Source of the DNA: Tindallia sp. MSAO_Bac2
GTDB lineage: Bacteria > Bacillota > Clostridia > Peptostreptococcales > Tindalliaceae
Length of the DNA: 64,000 nt
Direction: 5' to 3'
NCBI GenBank assembly: GCA_003838145.1
Contig: QYZZ01000043.1
Location: forward strand, 62,001-126,000
Below, in pieces: positions 46,458-56,021 of the stretch. Below the pieces are notes generated by a model, which did no database searches, was not told the DNA's origin, and was given only the letters and a program-made list of their open reading frames with translations. How positions within the stretch are numbered: position 1 is the first letter of the stretch; each line of letters begins with the position of its first letter. The position numbers and the translations under genes were made by a program.

Positions 46458-46487
46458 TTGACAAATATAGGTAATTCATCATACGAT
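46458..46487 (+). promoter_or_regulatory. Candidate sigma-A promoter for the nitrilase gene
   Basis: TTGACA (46458-46463) is 18 bases from TACGAT (46482-46487). The -35 is consensus and the -10 is imperfect. It lies 30 bases before the chosen start codon. Confidence 0.45.
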
Positions 46488-46516
46488 TATTACAAAATGT
46501 GAACTGGGGGTATTTT

Positions 46517-47437
46517 ATGAATCAATCGCATCAATCTGTAAAAGTGGCTGTTGTTCAAGCTTCACCGGTTATTATGGATAAATCAGCAACTGTCGATAAA
46601 ACGGTCAGGCTAATTAAGTCGGCTGCATCTCAGGGTGCCAAAATCATTGTGTTTCCAGAGGCTTTTATCCCAGCTTATCCGCGAGGCTTTAGTTTTGGCT
46701 GTGTTGTAGGCAGCCGCAGCATGGAAGGTCGATATGACTGGCAACGTTTTTACGAGAATTCAGTCACAATACCAGATGAAGCCACAGACAGTATTGGAAA
46801 CGCAGCTAAAGAAACTCAAAGCTTTGTATCAATCGGTATCAACGAACGTGATTCATTGAACGGTTCTCTTTATTGTACCAATCTTTATTTTGGGCCCGAT
46901 GGCTCTATTATGGGTAAGCATAGAAAGTTAAAGCCAACTGGTTCTGAACGTCTTATATGGGGCGAGGGGGATGGCAGTACATTGGCTACCGTTCAGACTC
47001 CCTACGGTGTTATGGGCGGTCTGATCTGTTGGGAAAACTATATGCCTTTGGCACGTGCAGCTATGTATGAAAAAGGTGTTAAAATCTATGTGGCACCAAC
47101 AGCTGACGCCAGAGAATCCTGGCAGTATACTATGAGGCATGTTGCTCTGGAAAGCAGGAGTTTTGTACTCTCCTGTAACCAGTACGTGGAAAAAAATATG
47201 GTTCCTGAAGACCTGCCAGGTTATAGTGAATTAAAAAACCAGCCCGAGGTAATGAGTGTAGGTGGAAGTGCTATTATCGACCCATTTGGAAATTATGTAG
47301 CCGGCCCAATCTATAATCGTGAAGAAATTCTAACAGCAGAGCTTGATTTGACAGCTATCACAAGAAGCCGACTGGACTTCGATCCCTGTGGACATTATTC
47401 AAGGCCAGATGTATTCAATCTGACAGTGAGCTCATAA
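46517..47437 (+). CDS. Nitrilase (carbon-nitrogen hydrolase family)
   Basis: The 306-residue enzyme has the complete catalytic set: E48 in VFPEAFIPAYPRG, K137 in GKHRKLKPTGSERLIWGEG and C171 in GGLICWENYMPLARAAMY. The sequence after the Cys (CWENYMPL) is typical of true nitrilases that hydrolyse nitriles to acids or amides, rather than of amidases. The substrate cannot be told. I start at the ATG at 46517 behind GGGGG. It is a single-gene transcript. Confidence 0.92.
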   Translation: MNQSHQSVKVAVVQASPVIMDKSATVDKTVRLIKSAASQGAKIIVFPEAFIPAYPRGFSFGCVVGSRSMEGRYDWQRFYENSVTIPDEATDSIGNAAKETQSFVSIGINERDSLNGSLYCTNLYFGPDGSIMGKHRKLKPTGSERLIWGEGDGSTLATVQTPYGVMGGLICWENYMPLARAAMYEKGVKIYVAPTADARESWQYTMRHVALESRSFVLSCNQYVEKNMVPEDLPGYSELKNQPEVMSVGGSAIIDPFGNYVAGPIYNREEILTAELDLTAITRSRLDFDPCGHYSRPDVFNLTVSS

Positions 47438-47438
47438 C

Positions 47439-47479
47439 AGAGAAGCCTCTTTAGTTTATGATGCTAAAGAGGCTTCTCT
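47439..47479. terminator. Hairpin between nitrilase and YczE-type gene
   Basis: A perfect 16-bp stem (AGAGAAGCCTCTTTAG with CTAAAGAGGCTTCTCT) encloses a nine-base loop containing part of the YczE-type gene's stop region. Neither side has a good T run, so it may act weakly in both directions or protect transcript ends. Confidence 0.55.
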
Positions 47480-48117
47480 ATAAAAGAAACCAAAATTGGC
47501 CGTAACCATCTTGACAGATACCCTATCAGCCTCCCTACACCCAAAGCAGCCAGTAAGGTGCCTTCCCGGAGACCCTGAATGTTGCCAACAAAAAGTAGTA
47601 ATAAAATAACGGCAAAAAATACGCTTGTACTATCAAAAATTATTTTAATTTTTGAAAAAGGTATTCCTGTTGTCGATTGTAGTGCCAGTACTATCCCCTC
47701 TGGTGGTTGAGGAATTAAATTTGCCGAAAGGTAGAAGATAATTCCCATGGCAATTAAAAATAGACTGATGACCAGTAAGGTTAGTCTATATGGATACGTA
47801 ACTGGAGTTAAAGGTAAAATCAACGCATTTGAAAAAGATACAAAAAAACCGAATAAGAAGGCAACTCCCAGCTGAAATAGGTTTTTTAACTCAAATTTCC
47901 TTCGTAATAGTATGATTTGTAATAGTACATAAAATGTAAATACCATCGCAGACATCAGCCCTACATCTTTTTGCAGGGTAAGACTCAAAGCATATGGCAA
48001 AGATGATACAGGTGAGACTCCCAGACCAGATTTAATTGAAAACGCCACGCCCATGGCTAACAAAAACATACCCGATGTATATACAGCCAGCCGTCTGACC
48101 AGTGAAGCAAAGTTCAT
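47464..48117 (-). CDS. YczE/YyaS-type integral membrane protein
   Basis: The 217-residue protein has five hydrophobic segments and the family start FSIKSGLGVSPVSSLPYALS, followed by FGFFVSFSNAL and IPQPPEGIVLALQ. YczE-type proteins are of uncertain function; the Bacillus member affects surfactin production. It is convergent with the nitrilase and alone. Confidence 0.82.
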   Translation of the reverse strand: MNFASLVRRLAVYTSGMFLLAMGVAFSIKSGLGVSPVSSLPYALSLTLQKDVGLMSAMVFTFYVLLQIILLRRKFELKNLFQLGVAFLFGFFVSFSNALILPLTPVTYPYRLTLLVISLFLIAMGIIFYLSANLIPQPPEGIVLALQSTTGIPFSKIKIIFDSTSVFFAVILLLLFVGNIQGLREGTLLAALGVGRLIGYLSRWLRPILVSFIEKPL

Positions 48118-48215
48118 TTTTTTATATCCTCCTTGTCATCAGACATTCTGTACTTGCTCAAATTATCATCGCAACCAGCTCCTATTATAACAGAAAAACT
48201 ATAGGATAATAAAAA

Positions 48216-48280
48216 AATTATTAATAATAATTCTCATTTATTGTTTAATATCTTGCATTCCGGGTAAAATATGTTATAGT
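48216..48280 (+). promoter_or_regulatory. dps promoter with an upstream Fur/PerR-like palindrome
   Basis: TTGCAT (48253-48258) is 16 bases from TATAGT (48275-48280), then the gene begins after an AGGAGG site. A near-palindrome AATTATTAATAATAATT (48216-48232) resembles PerR or Fur boxes, which often control dps. The box call is by eye only. Confidence 0.5.
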
Positions 48281-48320
48281 TGCAACGAAGCAATTAAAAA
48301 CTTACTTTAGGAGGAACATC

Positions 48321-48758
48321 ATGAAAAATTACACTAAAATGAATGAGTATCTATCCAACCTGGCAGTTTTAAATGTAAAACTGCATAATGTTCACTGGAA
48401 TGTTGTGGGACCACAATTTGTACAGATCCATGAATTTACAGAGTCTCTGTACGATGACATGTTTGAAAAATTTGATGCTGTAGCGGAATTAATGAAAATG
48501 CGCGATGTTAGTCCGTTGGCTAAAATGGCGGATTATCTAAAAAATGCTACTGTAGAAGAGCTGGATGGTGACAAGTTTACTCGTGATGAGGTGCTTGATA
48601 TCGTTCAGGAAGATCTGAAGAAAATGAAAGCAATTGCCACTGATATCAGAAATCAGGCTGATGAAGACGGTGACTTCGAGGTAGTCGGTGAGTTTGAGGA
48701 ACACGTGGCAGGCTACAGTAAAAATTTGTGGTTCATCAAAGCAATGATGACAAAATAA
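48321..48758 (+). CDS. dps: Dps/ferritin-like iron-storage protein
   Basis: Dps dodecamers oxidise and store iron and protect DNA from peroxide. The 145-residue product shows the ferroxidase-site segment KLHNVHWNVVGPQFVQIHEFTESLYDDMFEKFDAVAE, with its His, Asp and Glu ligands spaced as in the family (NVHW, then H...D). The start follows TTTAGGAGGAAC. In an anaerobe it is a defence against oxygen exposure. Confidence 0.93.
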   Translation: MKNYTKMNEYLSNLAVLNVKLHNVHWNVVGPQFVQIHEFTESLYDDMFEKFDAVAELMKMRDVSPLAKMADYLKNATVEELDGDKFTRDEVLDIVQEDLKKMKAIATDIRNQADEDGDFEVVGEFEEHVAGYSKNLWFIKAMMTK

Positions 48759-48795
48759 AGTATTGCTTTTCGGAAAACTGAACTGTCTGTTTAAT

Positions 48796-48835
48796 AAGGC
48801 TCGGCCAATCTCATACTTTGAGAAGCCGAGCCTTT
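48796..48835. terminator. Terminator between dps and the formate dehydrogenase operon
   Basis: AAGGCTCGGC and GCCGAGCCTT form a 10-bp stem with an inner CTCA/TGAG stem. A mixed T run (TTTGTTGTGT) follows on the plus strand. It separates convergent genes. Confidence 0.75.
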
Positions 48836-48855
48836 GTTGTGTACCATTTTAGATT

Positions 48856-50790
48856 CTAATATTCCGGTGGTAATGCCATCATTTCTTCATAGTTAAATAC
48901 AGGACCATCAACGCACATATAATGACTTCCTACCTTGCAATGTCCACATTTACCAGCTCCACAACGCATATGGGTTTCCAGCGTCACCAATATGTCCGAT
49001 GGTTTCATTCCTAAATCCATCAGATCTCTTGCAACTTTTTTGATTCTTCTTGGCGATGCACAAACCAATGCCGTGGTGTTAGACCAGTCCAGATCCAACT
49101 CCGGCAATAAATCATTCACATAGCCTACATGTGCGTCAACTTCATCAGAAGGATCTTTCAATGCATATTTAACCGTCAGATTCTTATTTTTTTCCCATTC
49201 TTTCATTTCATCTTTATAAATCAGTTTTTCATATCGAAGAGCGCTGGCTAATATAATAACCTGGTTAAAATCATTCGGATGTTTAACCACCGGCTCAATA
49301 ACAGTTCTAAGAGGTGCCATAGCAACTCCCGATCCAATAAAAATCAAATTGCGACCTTTGAGTATGTCATATGGAAAAGCCCGACCGTATGGACCCCTTA
49401 AACCTACCTTATCTCCTTCTTTCATTTGATAAAGTACGTTGGTAACCGAACCAACATTTTTAAAATCAAAAACAAGTTCATCTGTCTGGTCAGGTCCAAA
49501 AGGTATCGATAGAGGCACTTCTCCCTCTCCGAAAACGGTGACCTGAAAAAACTGCCCTTTATATTCATAGTTTTTGTGAAGATCCGGGTCATCATATTTC
49601 ATGAAAATACGTTTAATTTCAGGTGTTTCCTGCTTTACGCGGGTTATGGTTGCGATGTCAGGCGTATATAGACCTTTTAGTGATTTTAGTTCACGATCCT
49701 TAATTTCATGACGTATTGCCGTAGTCTGATGGATCGCCGGTGGCTCAGGATTTTCTTTAGCAGCTTTTTGTGTTGAAGCAATGATATCAATAATACTTAT
49801 ATAGGTTGGACATACATCAGTACATCGACCACAACCAGAGCAGCCCTTAAATCCAAATCTTTCTTCAATATATTTCAGCTTATCATATATCCGATATCGA
49901 ACGCGGGATACAGAATCTCTTGGATTATGATGTTCTGCATTTCTCGTAAAATGATCACTTTGACAAGAATCCCAGTATCTTACCCGTTGACCTTGATTTA
50001 AGTCACTGTTCTCCTCTACAACATTAAAACACGTACAGGTAGGGCACACATTCGTACAGCCTGTGCAACCGATACAGGCGTTGGCTTCATCCGTCCAGAA
50101 TGCTGCATTAAAGGTTTTTGACATGTCCTCCCAAAGGTTTGTCAGATCCATTTTTAGCGGAAAGCTCTCTTCGGTTTTCTCTTTAAGAGCATTTTTTTTC
50201 TTTAAAATATTGTCATCCGTTTCATTAAAAAATGTGCCTGCTTCACTAACCAAAGCCTGACCTTTATCAGTTCCCGCTTCCACTAAAAAGTATGAACCCA
50301 TAGGAGTAAAAGCCAAGTCATGTCCAATTGTTGAAAAAACCCCCGTACCAACAGAAGTACAGAAACAGTGTTGCCCGGCTTCCAGGCAGTTTACAGCTAT
50401 GATGGTTGTCTGAGATCTCCTGGACTGGTAATTAGGATCTGGAAATTCCTGGAGGAAAAAACGATCTGTATAGGCAACACCATAGGTATCACAGGCTCTG
50501 ACTCCATAAAGAATCCGATCTTTTCTATGCTGATGCGCAAGGCTATCAACTTCAATTTCCTGCTCATTTCGTTTCCACTTGAATAAGTTTTCTTTTTGCT
50601 CAAAAATCATTTCTTTGACAGGTAATGTGAGATTTATATAATCTTCAGTCCTTTCAGCTTCGCCCAAAGGCATAAGATTTATATCTTTTCCCTGCCCTAC
50701 CGGAACATACACTGAGCTTTTTTTGTTCCATATATTGAGTACCTGGTCCAGATTCTCCCTCTTAAGGGTATATAATTTATTTCCTTCCAT
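48856..50790 (-). CDS. Fused iron-sulfur and FAD/NAD(P)-binding electron-transfer subunit of formate dehydrogenase
   Basis: The 644-residue protein joins two modules usually made as separate subunits. Residues 1-350 resemble the beta subunit of sulfhydrogenases and AsrA, with two 4Fe-4S motifs (C239-IGC-TGC-TNVC249 and C317-SGC-GRC-TDVC327). Residues about 370-644 resemble the gamma subunit or AsrB: a ferredoxin-reductase-type FAD/NAD(P) domain (GLRGPYGRAFPYD, FIGSGVAMAPLRTVI) ending in a 2Fe-2S motif MRCGAGKCGHCKVG. It overlaps the formate dehydrogenase stop by one base, so it should pass electrons between formate and NAD(P) or ferredoxin. Confidence 0.87.
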   Translation of the reverse strand: MEGNKLYTLKRENLDQVLNIWNKKSSVYVPVGQGKDINLMPLGEAERTEDYINLTLPVKEMIFEQKENLFKWKRNEQEIEVDSLAHQHRKDRILYGVRACDTYGVAYTDRFFLQEFPDPNYQSRRSQTTIIAVNCLEAGQHCFCTSVGTGVFSTIGHDLAFTPMGSYFLVEAGTDKGQALVSEAGTFFNETDDNILKKKNALKEKTEESFPLKMDLTNLWEDMSKTFNAAFWTDEANACIGCTGCTNVCPTCTCFNVVEENSDLNQGQRVRYWDSCQSDHFTRNAEHHNPRDSVSRVRYRIYDKLKYIEERFGFKGCSGCGRCTDVCPTYISIIDIIASTQKAAKENPEPPAIHQTTAIRHEIKDRELKSLKGLYTPDIATITRVKQETPEIKRIFMKYDDPDLHKNYEYKGQFFQVTVFGEGEVPLSIPFGPDQTDELVFDFKNVGSVTNVLYQMKEGDKVGLRGPYGRAFPYDILKGRNLIFIGSGVAMAPLRTVIEPVVKHPNDFNQVIILASALRYEKLIYKDEMKEWEKNKNLTVKYALKDPSDEVDAHVGYVNDLLPELDLDWSNTTALVCASPRRIKKVARDLMDLGMKPSDILVTLETHMRCGAGKCGHCKVGSHYMCVDGPVFNYEEMMALPPEY

Positions 50791-52823
50791 TATTCCACCT
50801 CAATTCTTACCGCTGAAACCTTCAGCGCTGGTATATTGATAATTGGATCCAAGTTTTGACCTGTCAGCCGATTAGCAGGTGATTCCGAAAAATGAAATGG
50901 AACAAAAAGAGTTTTCTCATTGATACGATCCGTAATCAACGCTGGTGCAACAATGCTTCCTCTTGCAGAAGTGATTTTTACTGGCTGATGATTTTTGATC
51001 CCCAGATTTTCAGCATCTTTCGGGTGGATTTCCACGAAGCCGTGGGGATATTCCCGAGCCAATGTCCAAACTTTGCGAGTCATAGTACCGGTATGGTATT
51101 GATGAGTTACCCTTCCGGTTGTCAGCAGGTACGGATACTCATCAGTGCGCTGGTCCCCGATAAACTCAAAATCATTAACAGTAAAAAGACCTTTGCCTCT
51201 CTTAAACTCACCAACGTGTAAAATTGGTGTTCCTGGATGCTCTTTATCAGGACACGGCCATTGAATACCTACATCATGGATGCGTTCATGCGTGATGCCT
51301 CCATATATTTCTGTTGCTTCATTAATTTCATCCATAATATCAGATGGACACTGATATTTTACATCCATTCCCACTCGCTTCATTATTTCGATCATTATTT
51401 CCCAGTCAGGTTTTGAGTCCCCCACCGGCTCAATTACTTTATGGATCATTTGTACTCTTCGATCGGTATTTGTATATGTTCCTTCCCTCTCCAAAAAGCT
51501 GGCGGCAGGTAAAACGACATCTGCATATTCAGCAGTTTCTGTTAAAAATATGTCTTGCACCACCAGAAACGGAATTTTTTCCAGGCAATGAATCGTATGG
51601 TTCTGATCCGGATCTGATAATATCGGGTTTTCTCCAACAATATAAGCCGCTTTCATAATCCCTTCATCCATCAGGTTAAACATTTCTATAATGTTTCTGC
51701 CACGAAGACAGGAAAAGTCTCCCCAAATTTTAGTGAAACGATCCTTGGTTTGCTGCCACTCAGGCCGTTGATAACCCGGGAGAAAATCTGGTAAGGCTGC
51801 CATATCTCCTGCTCCCTGAACATTATTCTGTCCTCTTAAAGGATTGATACCTGTTGAGGGCCTGCCAACATGACCTGTTATCATTGCAAGATTGGCCAGA
51901 GCTCGAATGCTTTTAACTCCTGTTGTTTGTTGTGTCACACCCATTGTGAAAAGAATCATCGCTTTGTCCGTTGTTGCATATTTATGGGCAAACTGTCTTA
52001 TCGTATCAGCCGGTACTTTTGATATAGATTCTGCCCACTCTGGCGTGCAATTTTCAACTGATTTTTTCATTTCTTCATAGTTTTCCGTCCGTTTTTTTAT
52101 AAAGTCCCTATCAACCAGATTATCTTTTATTATGACATGAATCATAGCATTGATCATTGGCAAATTAGTCCCTGGCTCGATGGCTGCATAGGCATGTGCA
52201 AAATCTGTCAGGCGAATTCTCCGGGGATCAACTACATAGAGTTCAGCTCCTTTTTCCAGTGCTTCGAATATTCTGGTACTGGCTAATGGGTGCTGCTCTG
52301 TTGTATTAGAGCCAATTACCAAAATAAGCTCTGCGCCACTAATGTCGTCCATGGTATTTGTGGCACCACCAGTTCCGAACGAAGTAGAAAGACCTTCTAC
52401 CGTTGGACTGTGTCAGAGTCGTGCACAATGGTCAACACTGCTTGTTTTTAATCCGGCTCTTGCCAGCTTTGCCATAAGATAGTTTTCTTCATTTGTACAT
52501 CGCGCTGATGAAATAACTCCAATTCTATCAGTATTGTCTTCACCCATCATTGCACCTCTTAAGCCTTCTGCCACTCTTTCCAGAGCTTCATCCCAGCTGG
52601 CCTTTCTGAAAGTGCCATCTTCCTGTCGAATCAGGGGACTGGTTAATCGCCGTGAGTCACGAACAAATGCATAGCCGTGCCACCCTTTTGAACATAACTT
52701 TCCTTTGCTGACTATGTGATTATAGCTTGGTGTAATGCCTAAAATAGTGTCATCGTCTGCCACATTGACATATATACCACAGCCACATCCGCAATAGCCA
52801 CAGGTGGTTTCCACACGTTTCAA
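50790..52823 (-). CDS. fdhF: Selenocysteine-containing formate dehydrogenase catalytic subunit
   Basis: The gene reads through TGA at 52415-52413. The first part (TCGYCGCGCGIYVNVADD to SVDHCARL) and the second (HSPTVEGLSTSFGTGG onward) join as DHCARL-U-HSPTVEGL, the canonical active site with Sec137 and its adjacent His. The product is 677 residues: N-terminal 4Fe-4S, molybdopterin domains, and a C-terminal dinucleotide-binding domain (TGRVTHQYHTGTMTRKVWTL). It binds a bis-MGD cofactor with Mo or W. The start is TTG behind AAAAGGAGGG. The adjacent fused subunit suggests a soluble NAD(P)-linked enzyme. Without Sec it would be mistaken for a split pseudogene. Confidence 0.95.
52384..52415 (-). 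promoter_or_regulatory. UGA(Sec) and SECIS hairpin of fdhF
   Basis: After TGA the minus strand has GTAGAA-GGTCT-TTCTAC (52400-52384), a perfect 6-bp stem with loop GGUCU. The loop sits at the same codon distance from UGA as in E. coli fdhF, which also has GGUCU. This is strong independent support for Sec insertion. Confidence 0.88.
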
Positions 52824-53054
52824 TGAAATCCCTCCTTTTTTAAGTGTGTATAAAATTTCAAAAGATTCACGCTATAATACTACCCTGTTTTTTATGCTAT
52901 TATCAGTTGAGACTATTGTAATCCTACTGTATTCTTTATCCCTGCCTGCAAAAGTGATGTTTGTCCTTTTTTCAGAAGGGTATTTTTTATTAATAAGGTG
53001 ATCAACTAGGGTAAGAGTATTTTATGGTTTGTGATCTGTGAAGGGGGGATTTGC

Positions 53055-53504
53055 ATGAAACTGTTGGTTTGTGTGGACGGTTCTAAGGTTACAGAGAAAG
53101 TGTTAGCAAAAACCGCAGAGTTGGTTTCCGGATGTAGAATAGACAGCATCACGCTTATTCATGTATTTGATAAAGTTACCTTTCCTGTTCTTGATGATGG
53201 CTCTGTCCAGTACAATGAAGAAATTTTAGACAGTTATAATCAAATGAATGAAGAATTGCTGAAGGAAAGAAATCACATTTTGGAAGAGTCTGCCAAAAAA
53301 CTTAAAAAAACCGGTGTTGAACCTGAATTATTGCTAAAGGAAGGACATCCAGCCCGAACCATAATCAGTGTTGCAGAGGAAGGAGCCTACGACTTAATAA
53401 TCATTGGCAGCAGAGGGGTAAGTGGGTTGAAGAAATCATTGCTTGGCAGCATAAGTAATGCCGTTATCCAGGAAACAAACGTAAGTGTAATGGTAGTTAA
53501 ATAG
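53055..53504 (+). CDS. Universal stress protein (UspA family)
   Basis: The 149-residue protein has the Usp fold: KLLVCVDGSKVTEKVLAK at the N-terminus and the nucleotide-binding GSRGVSGLKKSLLGSISNAVIQ near the C-terminus, so it probably binds ATP. I chose the ATG at 53055 with GGGGGG about 7 bases upstream, rather than an upstream GTG. It is divergent from fdhF; the 231-base gap between them is AT-rich and I found no convincing promoter pair in it. Confidence 0.93.
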   Translation: MKLLVCVDGSKVTEKVLAKTAELVSGCRIDSITLIHVFDKVTFPVLDDGSVQYNEEILDSYNQMNEELLKERNHILEESAKKLKKTGVEPELLLKEGHPARTIISVAEEGAYDLIIIGSRGVSGLKKSLLGSISNAVIQETNVSVMVVK

Positions 53505-53509
53505 TTTTT

Positions 53510-53550
53510 AGCGGGAGATGTTGAGTAATTATTCAACATCTCCTGCTTTT
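53510..53550 (+). terminator. Terminator of the universal stress protein gene
   Basis: A 14-bp stem (with one G-U pair) formed by GCGGGAGATGTTGA and TCAACATCTCCTGC is followed by TTTT on the plus strand. The convergent helicase gene ends in the loop. The minus strand has no T run. Confidence 0.8.
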
Positions 53551-55670
53551 AACACTTTATGTGCGTAATCCAAGGAAATTTTCCTGTCTTTACCATCAAA
53601 GCGAATTCTTATACTACCATGGTCTTTACTTAACACTATCCCTTTGCCAAATTTTATATGCTCCACCACGACACCTTCACTAAGTTTAAGCTGAGGGGTT
53701 TTTTGATTATAATAATTCCTGAATGAATTATATAATTTGTTTGTAACAGACTTCTGAGGCGATATTAATGTTTTTAGCTCATCCATAAACATTGAGTTTT
53801 CTTGTCTGCATTTCATCATCATTTCAGGAGCTGATACAGTTACTTTGTATCTTGCCCTTGTCATTGCAACATACAATAGTCTTCTTTCTTCTTCTACCTG
53901 TTCCAGAATATTTGCTTCACTAACCTGTTTTCCAGCTTTGATGCTCGGAAAAATATTTTCTGATACATCAACTACAAATACGTAATCATATTCCAGTCCT
54001 TTTGCAGAATGAATTGTAGTTAAGCTGATAGGTGAATGTTGGTTCAGACAGGCATCTTTCACATTTTCTTCCACCTGAATTATTTTTTTACGCCATTCCA
54101 GTGGGTTATCTGTCTTTCTCATAATATAATTTATAATGCTTATGAAATGATCTGCAGAGCTTTTTGAAATCGATGCATTACGTTCAAGAAAGTCCATATA
54201 ACCAATAGAATATAATATATGACTAAGTATCGCTGAACCTTTTTTGTTCTTAAGTCGTTCTAATTCGTAAGTTAATTTGTGCAGTTTTTCCGCCTGATAT
54301 TCTTCTAAATTGGGGTCTTTAGCCATAACACTTAAAATATGTTGATCCTGCTTTTTGTTTTTTGTAGCATAGTCCAACTGCTTTCGACTGATGTAGGCAT
54401 TCATTCGATAATATATAGAATTGAAAATATTTTCATTCCAGGGAGAATATGCAAAGTCAATGATATTTAAAATATCGTTGATGATCCAGTGCTTTAAGGT
54501 TTTCGTCGTATTATCTCTTATTTTAACTGGAAGATTAAAATCATTAAAGGCTTCCAGGAAAGGAATAATTGAAAGGTTTTTCCGGCATAAAATACCTATT
54601 GTTGTTTGATTATTTTTATCCAGTAAATTAAGCGCGGATGCAATCGTTTCTTCCAATTGTTCATTCTCATCTTTGTGTATAATAACTGTTGGCATTTCCC
54701 GATCATCATTATTTGTAAAAATATTCTTTTGATATCTGTTTTTGTTAAGTTGAATTAGTTGCTTGCATATATCAATGTTGTTGGTACCGCTTCGAAAGTT
54801 TTCCTCCATATAGTACGTTTTCGCATGTGGGTAAACTTCATTAAATTTCAGCATGGTTTCAGGTGATGAACCTCTAAAGCTATAGATAGTCTGATCGTCA
54901 TCTCCAACGCATAACAAATTTTGTTTAGTGCCAGCCATCAATTTGATAATTTCCCACTGCACAGGTGAAGTATCCTGGAATTCATCAACCTGCCAGTAAT
55001 CATATTGATTGCTAAATAAACGCAAATAGTACTGATTTTCTTTCAGCAAATAATATGTTTTTGTTAACAGATCATTAAAATCCAACAATTGGTTTTTGGT
55101 TTTATAGTTCTCATATGCCTGATATATTAATGGAAATTTAACCAGTCCCGTATCAAGGTTTTTAATCTCTTCTATCTGAAGCAGTCTGTTTTTAGCAAAT
55201 CCAATGAGTCTATCCACTTCTTCCAATGTATCTTCGGTCATATATTCTTTATTATAGTGGTAGTATATTTTACGCAATAATGTATTTTTATCAATTGCAG
55301 TGCTTCTGCCTTCAATCAGCCTAAGTGGAGTCTGTGTATTATTACAATGATATTTCATTATTCGATAACAAAAAGAATGAATCGTTGAAAAATAAACATT
55401 TCCGATGTTTAAAGCATGGTTGTGAAATAGCATGTCGAATCGTGTTTTCATATCACGTGCTGCTGCCTTTGAAAAAGTAAGTGTACATATTTTTTCAGCT
55501 TTCACGTTCCCTTCCAGTATCAATTTTGCTGTTCGTGAGCACAAACATGTCGTCTTACCCGCTCCGGCTACAGCCAGGACAAGAGCCGGTCCTTTCTGAT
55601 GTTTCATAACTTCAAGCTGCTGATCATTAAATGAAATATTGTATTGTTTCTTCAGCCACTGACCTAACAT
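53529..55670 (-). CDS. UvrD/Rep family ATP-dependent DNA helicase
   Basis: The 713-residue superfamily 1A helicase has Q and Walker A motifs (NDQQLEVMKHQKGPALVLAV, GAGKTTCLCSRT), motif II (QVDEFQDTSPVQWEI), motif III (LLCVGDDDQTIYSFRGS), motif V (LTTIHSAKGLEYDYVFVVD) and motif VI (RRLLYVAMTRARYKV). A C-terminal patch (VVVEHIKFGKGIVLSKDHG) resembles that of PcrA. It is somewhat shorter than a typical PcrA (about 725-740), so I do not assign the symbol. It lies between the stress gene and the tRNA cluster. Confidence 0.9.
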   Translation of the reverse strand: MLGQWLKKQYNISFNDQQLEVMKHQKGPALVLAVAGAGKTTCLCSRTAKLILEGNVKAEKICTLTFSKAAARDMKTRFDMLFHNHALNIGNVYFSTIHSFCYRIMKYHCNNTQTPLRLIEGRSTAIDKNTLLRKIYYHYNKEYMTEDTLEEVDRLIGFAKNRLLQIEEIKNLDTGLVKFPLIYQAYENYKTKNQLLDFNDLLTKTYYLLKENQYYLRLFSNQYDYWQVDEFQDTSPVQWEIIKLMAGTKQNLLCVGDDDQTIYSFRGSSPETMLKFNEVYPHAKTYYMEENFRSGTNNIDICKQLIQLNKNRYQKNIFTNNDDREMPTVIIHKDENEQLEETIASALNLLDKNNQTTIGILCRKNLSIIPFLEAFNDFNLPVKIRDNTTKTLKHWIINDILNIIDFAYSPWNENIFNSIYYRMNAYISRKQLDYATKNKKQDQHILSVMAKDPNLEEYQAEKLHKLTYELERLKNKKGSAILSHILYSIGYMDFLERNASISKSSADHFISIINYIMRKTDNPLEWRKKIIQVEENVKDACLNQHSPISLTTIHSAKGLEYDYVFVVDVSENIFPSIKAGKQVSEANILEQVEEERRLLYVAMTRARYKVTVSAPEMMMKCRQENSMFMDELKTLISPQKSVTNKLYNSFRNYYNQKTPQLKLSEGVVVEHIKFGKGIVLSKDHGSIRIRFDGKDRKISLDYAHKVLKAGDVE

Positions 55671-55751
55671 TTATAAGTCTCCTTTGGTATGTGTTAACAA
55701 ATAAAAAAATAACCAACTCCACGCATATATTATGCGAAAAGCTGGTTTCTT

Positions 55752-55827
<76 letters not shown>

Positions 55828-55833
55828 AAATAG

Positions 55834-55910
55834 TGGTCCGGGTGGAGAGATTCGAACTCCCGGCCCCATGGTCCCAAACCATGTGCGCTACCAAACTGCG
55901 CTACACCCGG
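55834..55910 (-). tRNA. tRNA-Pro (anticodon TGG)
   Basis: Acceptor CCGGGTG pairs with CACCCGG, followed by A and an encoded CCA. The anticodon loop is TTTGGGA and the T arm is GGGAG-TTCGAAT-CTCTC. It lies 6 bases before tRNA-Phe. Confidence 0.97.
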
Positions 55911-55925
55911 ACAAAATAAACTTAC

Positions 55926-56017
55926 TGGCGGAGAAGGCGGGATTCGAACCCGCGCGCCGCATAAGCGACCTAACGGTTTAGCAAACCGTCCTCTTGAGCC
56001 TACTTGAGTACTTCTCC
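55926..56017 (-). tRNA. tRNA-Ser (anticodon GCT)
   Basis: This is a class II tRNA of 92 bases with a long variable arm (TAGGTCGCTTATGCGGC). Acceptor GGAGAAG pairs with CTTCTCC; discriminator G; CCA encoded; anticodon loop TTGCTAA. Confidence 0.97.
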
Positions 56018-56021
56018 ATTA

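Noticed and set aside
50790-52823. Formate dehydrogenase as a pseudogene split by a stop codon
   Set aside because: The stop is TGA at the exact active-site Sec position with a canonical SECIS hairpin and the sel genes present.
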